DNA of 64,000 nt from Lethocerus indicus (Eukaryota; Arthropoda; Insecta; Hemiptera; Belostomatidae), in contig JACDQD010000006.1 in NCBI GenBank assembly GCA_019843655.1, positions 26,492,246 through 26,556,245 on the forward strand, read 5' to 3'. The stretch's first letter is position 1. Each line of letters starts with the position of its first letter. Positions 59,321 to 64,000 of the stretch are shown piece after piece. The notes beneath the pieces are model-generated. The model was not told where the DNA came from, ran no database searches, and saw only the letters and a list, made by a program, of their open reading frames with translations. Made by a program: the position numbers and the translations under genes.

Positions 59321-59874
59321 TGTGATAAATCCCCATACCAGACTCAAAAGAATCGACTTAAACAGAAAATTTGGACTCTTAAGGCCATTACTAAAACGGA
59401 CATCAACATTGACCTTAAGTAACAAACTGAGCTATGGGCTCCCGCTGAGACGTCCGACATCGCTCGCATCCAGAGATTTCAGTCAGAAGTCCTTCGCACC
59501 ATCCTTAATGCTCCCCCCGGTATGTTTCTAACCGAACAATCCACAATGACCACAACATACCGACAGTCGACGAAGTCGCAAAATCCCGGTTCCTGAAGTT
59601 CCACTCCCGCCTTTCTCCTCATCCTAATCCGCTCGTTCAGTCCCTTTCCTCTCTTACCCATCCATTATCATCCCCCCGCGTCGGCTTAAACGCCTCTGGC
59701 CCAGAGAGATCATCTCGGACAGTAGTTAAATCGTGTCAAAAAGAGCCATCATCGGGTGGTTTCTTTATCGAGACGAACACGTGAAAAATATACATGTATC
59801 AAGTGCACCTATAACTGTATAGTTGATTATGCAAAATAAAAAGATGTTAAAAAGAAAAAAGATGGTTGTGATAA
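59321..59874 (+). mobile_element. Jockey-like non-LTR retrotransposon, 5'-truncated copy J6
   Basis: TGTGATAA at 59321-59328 and 59867-59874 is the likely target-site duplication. Between them the element starts AATCCCCATACCAGACTCAA, the same truncation point as J3, and codes for DLNRKFGLLRPLLKRTSTLT, LSNKL, then RFQSEVLRTILNAPPGMFL-type sequence, LKFHSRLSPHPNPLVQSLSS and LKRLWPR-like residues. It has lost about 55 bp between AACAAACTGA and GCTATGGGCT. The 3' UTR ends in an A-rich stretch (AAAATAAAAAGATGTTAAA). Confidence 0.85.
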
Positions 59875-62193
59875 CAATGTTCATAATGTATGATAACACT
59901 GAAAAAAGCAGAATGGGGTAAGTGATCGGGAAAAATATCTTAATCTCATCCCTTCTGATGTCCTCAAAAAATGGGCTTTTATCTGTACCGCTATTTTTAA
60001 TGGATGTGTTCTGAGCCGGGCAGAATAAGACGGAAGCCTTTCGCCCGATATCTGTATTCAGCCTCCGTCCTATCATCAGTCTTTTTGTCCTTCTCCCCGA
60101 CGACAGGCCTCGGCGCAGGCTTACCGCGTTTAATCGGAAACGAACTTTACCGACGCGACCACGATTTAAAGTCCCGACGGGGAGAACTGTGTGTCCCCGT
60201 CCCGTCGGTATAGGCCCCGCAGGGCGCGTCAGGACTCGGTATGGGTCCATCGACCCCGCAGCAACCACCGCAGTTCCCATTATCTCCACCCTAAATAAGG
60301 GGAAATCGCCACAAAATGGACGCTGAAAAACACCCCTGGGGCGTTGACAGTACAAACGTACAAACGTCACAGCTACTCTCATCATATTTTCTCAGAAAAT
60401 TGAAAATCTCTCTTTTTTAAATGTTAATCCACGAGACGCTAGGGAATCAGGATTGACGAGCTGTATTAAATCAAAATGGATCTACCTACAATTCAATCAC
60501 ATAACATTACGTAATGACTAATTTATTGTTCTACTAAAAGAATATCTGTCCGCCACAATAATATAAACAAATTACCATCTACAGAGTGGTGTCTAAGTTT
60601 AAAATCGCAACTGAACGAGCGGAAAAAATATATTTAACGTGAAAAACGGGCATAAAGTTTTACAGAATTTTAGCGGATAAAAATCGCGATTTTCATTTCC
60701 ATCGCTTCTAGCCCGGAGTTCTCAACCTAGGGTCGCGATTATTGGATCAATTAATAGAATTTATACCAATATTTGAGTCCCATTTGAACCCACATACTCT
60801 CCTTATCTGGATTATTGAACGATAACCGATTTAACAATTGCCCCGATATTAAAATTTCCATAATTAATCATATGTATGTGACCAATTTATCAGGATGATT
60901 AACCTTAATTATTCCGCTGGATGACTCGAAGGCAATTGATAATTTAATTGCGATATGGGTTAAAAAGAGGACTCTGAAAATATAATCCACCTGCTGTGAT
61001 ACACAGAAGCCGGGGACTTAGCGGGCCGCAATTATTTAGAGAAAATAATTTGAGCCCGGGATTAAATCGAAGGCAAATGGCTCGGAGCAATTTGGATTTA
61101 ACTGCAGCTATCCATTTAATATGCAATTGGCGAGACTCCATGTTATTTAGAGGGAAAAAGAAGAAGGCGTTTGTTTCTATTTTGTTCGGAAAAAGCGGAG
61201 AATTGGCTTATGTAGTTGAAAGTAATTTCATTCTGAAGAAATAAAATATTACAGTATCGTTTAGTGACATTCCTTACTCTATACAAATTTCCTGTGCGGA
61301 CACATCTCGAGTTCAATGTTCCGCGGATTAATTTAAAGAAAAAATAGAACTGTACAATCACTAAATAATTGTGTGTAATTAAGGTCTGAAAGACCGCAAT
61401 TTTTTCGATCTTCTGCCTCCTTTAGCAAATTACCATATAAGACAGAAGCGAGTAAATTACAATATTATAGTAATTCTCAACTTCCGATTTTTTTTTTAGT
61501 TTTTTTGGGATTTTTCCTAGGTTCCTTTATAGGGGATACATCCGGAATAAATATTCTGAGTGTTCCATTATTTTATAATACGTTGCATTTTAACTGGTGC
61601 GCTAAAATATTTTAACAAGTACGTCAAAATCGACATTAAATAATTAAAGCCGACTTGATAATTCGCGGATTAAGTTCGTTAATAGAGCTCAATATAGGGA
61701 GGAGGGACTAGCCAACAAAACGTAGAACTCCGTCGATCATGTTTACTGTTCGAGCCCTTTGTTCCGCCGTGGAGGGATTGGAGCCCGTTTTAATTTCTGA
61801 TACTTACCTTGTTCAATTAGCGATCGGATGGGGCCCTTCGTTTAATAGTGGACCCTTCCCCAACCCCCACCCTACCTTCGGCTGATAATAACAGGTCCCG
61901 ATTCTGTCCTTTAATTTGAAACTATATAAAGGAGCAACAAAATCGTCCTATTTGCAGACTAGAACACTACTCTGTTTCCAATGTTTAAATTGAATACTCC
62001 AAACGCCACGCATTTATCCAGTACCTTGCTATGAGTATTTACAACCAACTTCACTATGTATTTCTGTTTCATGTAATCTGTATATGAAGTAAAGTATCTC
62101 AAAATGATGATATATAGTTCTTCCGTAGTATTAAATCGGTAGTTCATAGGCATATTTAAATTCAAAGACATCCAGAATCGAGTTTACATAAGA

Positions 62194-62195
<2 letters not shown>
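59875..62195. other. No gene seen
   Basis: A 206-codon minus-strand frame (59765-60385) is the longest in the window. Its C-terminal third comes from J6 tail sequence and AT-rich DNA, its N-terminal part from a GC-rich block, and it resembles no known protein. A T run is near 61490. The rest is AT-rich. Confidence 0.45.
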
Positions 62196-62230
<35 letters not shown>

Positions 62231-62437
62231 CCGACAACAGACAACCAGCGCAGTACAAGTGACAGTGACAGTGCAGTGAGGATGCCTAAAACATCCAAAG
62301 TGACTAACACCGCTACTGAAGATGGCGAGCAGCCGAAACCGGTCTAGCAGAAGACCAAACCAGCGAGAGGAGACAGAAACACGCCAAAATCTACGGTATT
62401 CCAACCCCTCGCAGACCACAAAACAGGTAGTCCAAAC
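62196..62437 (+). mobile_element. F1 repeat, 3' half led by a TA microsatellite
   Basis: An AT tract (62197-62227) followed by CACCCGACAACAGACAACCA corresponds to the centre of the 56.0 kb copy. The arm GTGCAGTGAGGATGCCTAAA, the intact ribozyme-like segment and the 3' tail CCAACCCCTCGCAGACCAC, AAAACAGGTAGTCCAAAC follow. The 5' arm is missing. Confidence 0.85.
62312..62348 (+). ncRNA. Hammerhead-ribozyme-like motif in F1 (candidate)
   Basis: Complete on the plus strand: GCUA, CUGAAGA, GGC-GAGCA-GCC, GAA, ACCGGU, C, UAGC. The predicted cleavage point is after the C at 62344. Confidence 0.5.
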
Positions 62438-62626
62438 AAATTTAAAGATTAACGATCAAAAAGTTTCAATTGGAACAATGATGCGGAGTTTGGGGTATAA
62501 GGCATTGGCAGGAGGCCCAGATCCTCGACTGTCAGCTGAACCAATTAAATAATAACTATAATAATATAATGGTTAATTATAAAATAATGATATTTTCTCT
62601 TGCGATATTCAGCGTCCACTTCCTTT
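62438..62626. other. No gene seen
   Basis: Short single-copy stretch without recognisable content. Confidence 0.4.
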
Positions 62627-62663
62627 CAGTTTCGGCCTCCCGCCATCGTCAGTAGCTTTCCGG
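62627..62663 (-). repeat. Diverged relic of the ribozyme-like segment
   Basis: Minus strand reads GCTACTGACGATGGC, GGGAGGCCGAAACTG: core CUGACGA with N7 = C, a stem II GGC...GCC, and GAAAC, but stem III and the cleavage site are not recognisable. It stands about 190 bp from the nearest F1 copy and may be a relic of a related subfamily. Confidence 0.4.
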
Positions 62664-62770
62664 TAGAACGATTGCGAAGATTGTTACGCAAGTGCGTCAA
62701 CACTGCCCGCTTTTGTTCTTATTTCCTGTTTCTATTTTGTTCATTGAAAATGTATCAAATTCTAAAATTA

Positions 62771-62775
<5 letters not shown>

Positions 62776-62829
<54 letters not shown>
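62776..62829. repeat. TA dinucleotide microsatellite
   Basis: Uninterrupted AT tract of about 54 bases. Confidence 0.95.
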
Positions 62830-62832
<3 letters not shown>

Positions 62833-63518
62833 GTTATTCAAACGTCATATCTATCGCTTCGTCCAGATACAAGAATGAATATCCTAGCGTCGACGAAGCC
62901 TCCCGACAACGAACCCGCTTTCCGACAGCAGGCATATCAAATTGCAGATCTTTTGTGGTGGGGCCGATGATGATGGAGTGCCGGCAGTCGGATGGGCAAC
63001 AAGCAATTTCAATCTGACAAGTGGGAGGCCGGGAAAGGGCCCTTGAAAACGGCCCCGTACAATGTTGATTTGAATCCTAAGGGCTCGCCCTCCGAAACCA
63101 AACACGCCCGCCGAACATGTACGCGTTGTAACAGGACGCACAAACAGAATTCAAGCACTCCGAGTGTTGAGATTGGAACACTCCCTTAATTTAATTATCT
63201 CTGTCTTTTATTTGTTATTCACGCGTAATGTATACAAAGTAATAATAATGCCAAAATGTTATGGTTTCAATTATTTATTTTACTTTTGATGAATTTTCCA
63301 TTAGTCGATCTATCTTTTGTCTAACTCGTAAAACGGCGGTGGAACCCTCAGGAGAAAATGGGAAGAAAGATGGAGGATTCTACCAGTGGAGATGGATCCT
63401 AGCGGCGAAAATATGCCGACGATGAAGAGGAAGGGGACCGCAAACTAGGTGTGGTGCAGTGGTTAGAAAAACGGCGCAATTTAGGGATTTCAATCGATTG
63501 CTCGGACAATAACCAAAT
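62830..63518. other. No gene seen
   Basis: A plus-strand frame at 62992-63186 includes RTCTRCNRTHKQ but no recognisable domain. No repeat or RNA gene seen. Confidence 0.4.
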
Positions 63519-63527
63519 GCTAGTTAT
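63519..63527. repeat. Target-site duplication, left copy (F1 copy at the window end)
   Basis: GCTAGTTAT recurs at 63992-64000, the last nine bases of the window; the duplication may be longer than can be seen. Confidence 0.75.
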
Positions 63528-63991
63528 TTAGTTTAACATACCTGTTTCGTGGTCTGCGAGGGGTTGGAATACCGTAGATTTGTTGTGTTTCTGTCTCCTC
63601 TCGCCGGTTTGGTCTTTCGATAGACCGGTTTCGCCATCCGGCTCGCCATCTTCAGCAGTGGTGTTAGTCACTTTTGGCACTTTGGATGTTTTTCGGGCAT
63701 CCTCACTGCACTATCAATGTCTCTTGTGCTGTTACGGCTACTAGTTTCAATCTTACGGCGCACCTAATACTAGCCCGCAACAAGGGTCTGTCTTACATTT
63801 TAGTATTAGCGCCTTGCAGTATAAGTGACAGTGACAGTGCAGCGAGGATGCCCGAAAAACATCCAAAGTACCGATAGTGACTACCACCGCTTTTCTGGCA
63901 CTTGTCACCGCTACTGAAGATGGCGAGCAGCCGAAACCGGCCTAGCAAAAGACCAAACCGGCGAGAGGAGACAGAAACACAACAAATCTAC
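63528..63991 (-). mobile_element. F1 repeat, complete-ended minus-strand copy
   Basis: Mirror image of the 58.0 kb copy. The left end is the 3' tail in reverse (TTAGTTTAACATACCTGTTT, GCGAGGGGTTGGAATACCG), then an arm with a disrupted core (CGCCATCCGG duplication), the centre (TACTAGTTTCAATCTTACGG, CCTAATACTAGCCCGCAACA), and the other arm with a partial internal repeat (TTTCTGGCACTTGTCACCGC). It ends at the 5' boundary AACAAATCTAC. The plus-strand core (63910-63946) has U16.1 changed to C. Nine-base duplications flank it. Confidence 0.9.
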
Positions 63992-64000
63992 GCTAGTTAT
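63992..64000. repeat. Target-site duplication, right copy (cut by window end)
   Basis: GCTAGTTAT, identical to 63519-63527. Confidence 0.75.

Noticed and set aside
59765..60385. 206-codon minus-strand open frame, longest in the window
   Set aside because: It crosses from unique GC-rich DNA into Jockey J6 tail and AT-rich DNA, has no recognisable domain, and its hydrophobic end reflects AT-rich sequence.

Overview
This looks like nuclear, gene-poor DNA from an arthropod, most likely an insect. I infer that from 5'-truncated Jockey-like non-LTR retrotransposon 3' ends, three decayed mariner remnants (one with mellifera-type terminal repeats), many TA microsatellites, and the lack of any long or recognisable host open reading frame on either strand. 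No species can be named. I recognise no host protein-coding gene. The longest open frames (about 60-200 codons) match no family I know and most look like chance frames or shadows of repeats.

The dominant content is one dispersed repeat family, called F1 here, with about 15 copies or large fragments plus three small relics in 64 kb (near 1.6, 9.0, 17.8, 19.4, 25.5, 29.7, 30.8, 40.3, 42.0, 42.7, 52.2, 56.0, 58.0, 62.2 and 63.5 kb). A full unit starts at a repeatable 5' point (CGTAG...), has two inverted arms of about 150-200 bp around a variable centre, and ends with a one-sided 3' tail of about 45 bp finishing in CAGGTATGTTAA. Five copies have perfect 9-13 bp target-site duplications and a sixth has a probable 11 bp one, so F1 inserts like a retroelement. 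Each arm carries a 37-nt segment holding every invariant core base of a type I hammerhead ribozyme (CUGANGA, GAA, A15.1-U16.1, C17) with a paired stem I and an ACCGGU stem III. This suggests a non-autonomous Penelope-like or retrozyme-type element. In the copy at 19.4-20.3 kb, an internal segment has been amplified into a ten-copy tandem array of 70 bp.

Other layout: Jockey-like fragments at 5.7-6.2, 14.2, 47.2-47.7, 50.5-51.1 (minus), 51.1-51.3 and 59.3-59.9 kb; a 32/21-bp minisatellite at 14.37-14.84 kb joined to one of them; mariner remnants at 27.66, 41.83 and 46.31 kb; a class II tRNA-like sequence at 12.28 kb (minus); TA tracts at 4.9, 15.6, 31.0, 47.0, 62.2 and 62.8 kb. Between these lies single-copy DNA alternating GC-rich blocks with AT-rich blocks full of TAATTA cores, which might be intergenic or intronic regulatory DNA. 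Two weak gene-start candidates are noted: a TATA motif with an open frame near 32.0 kb and a GC-rich block with a strong splice-donor match near 50.2 kb.
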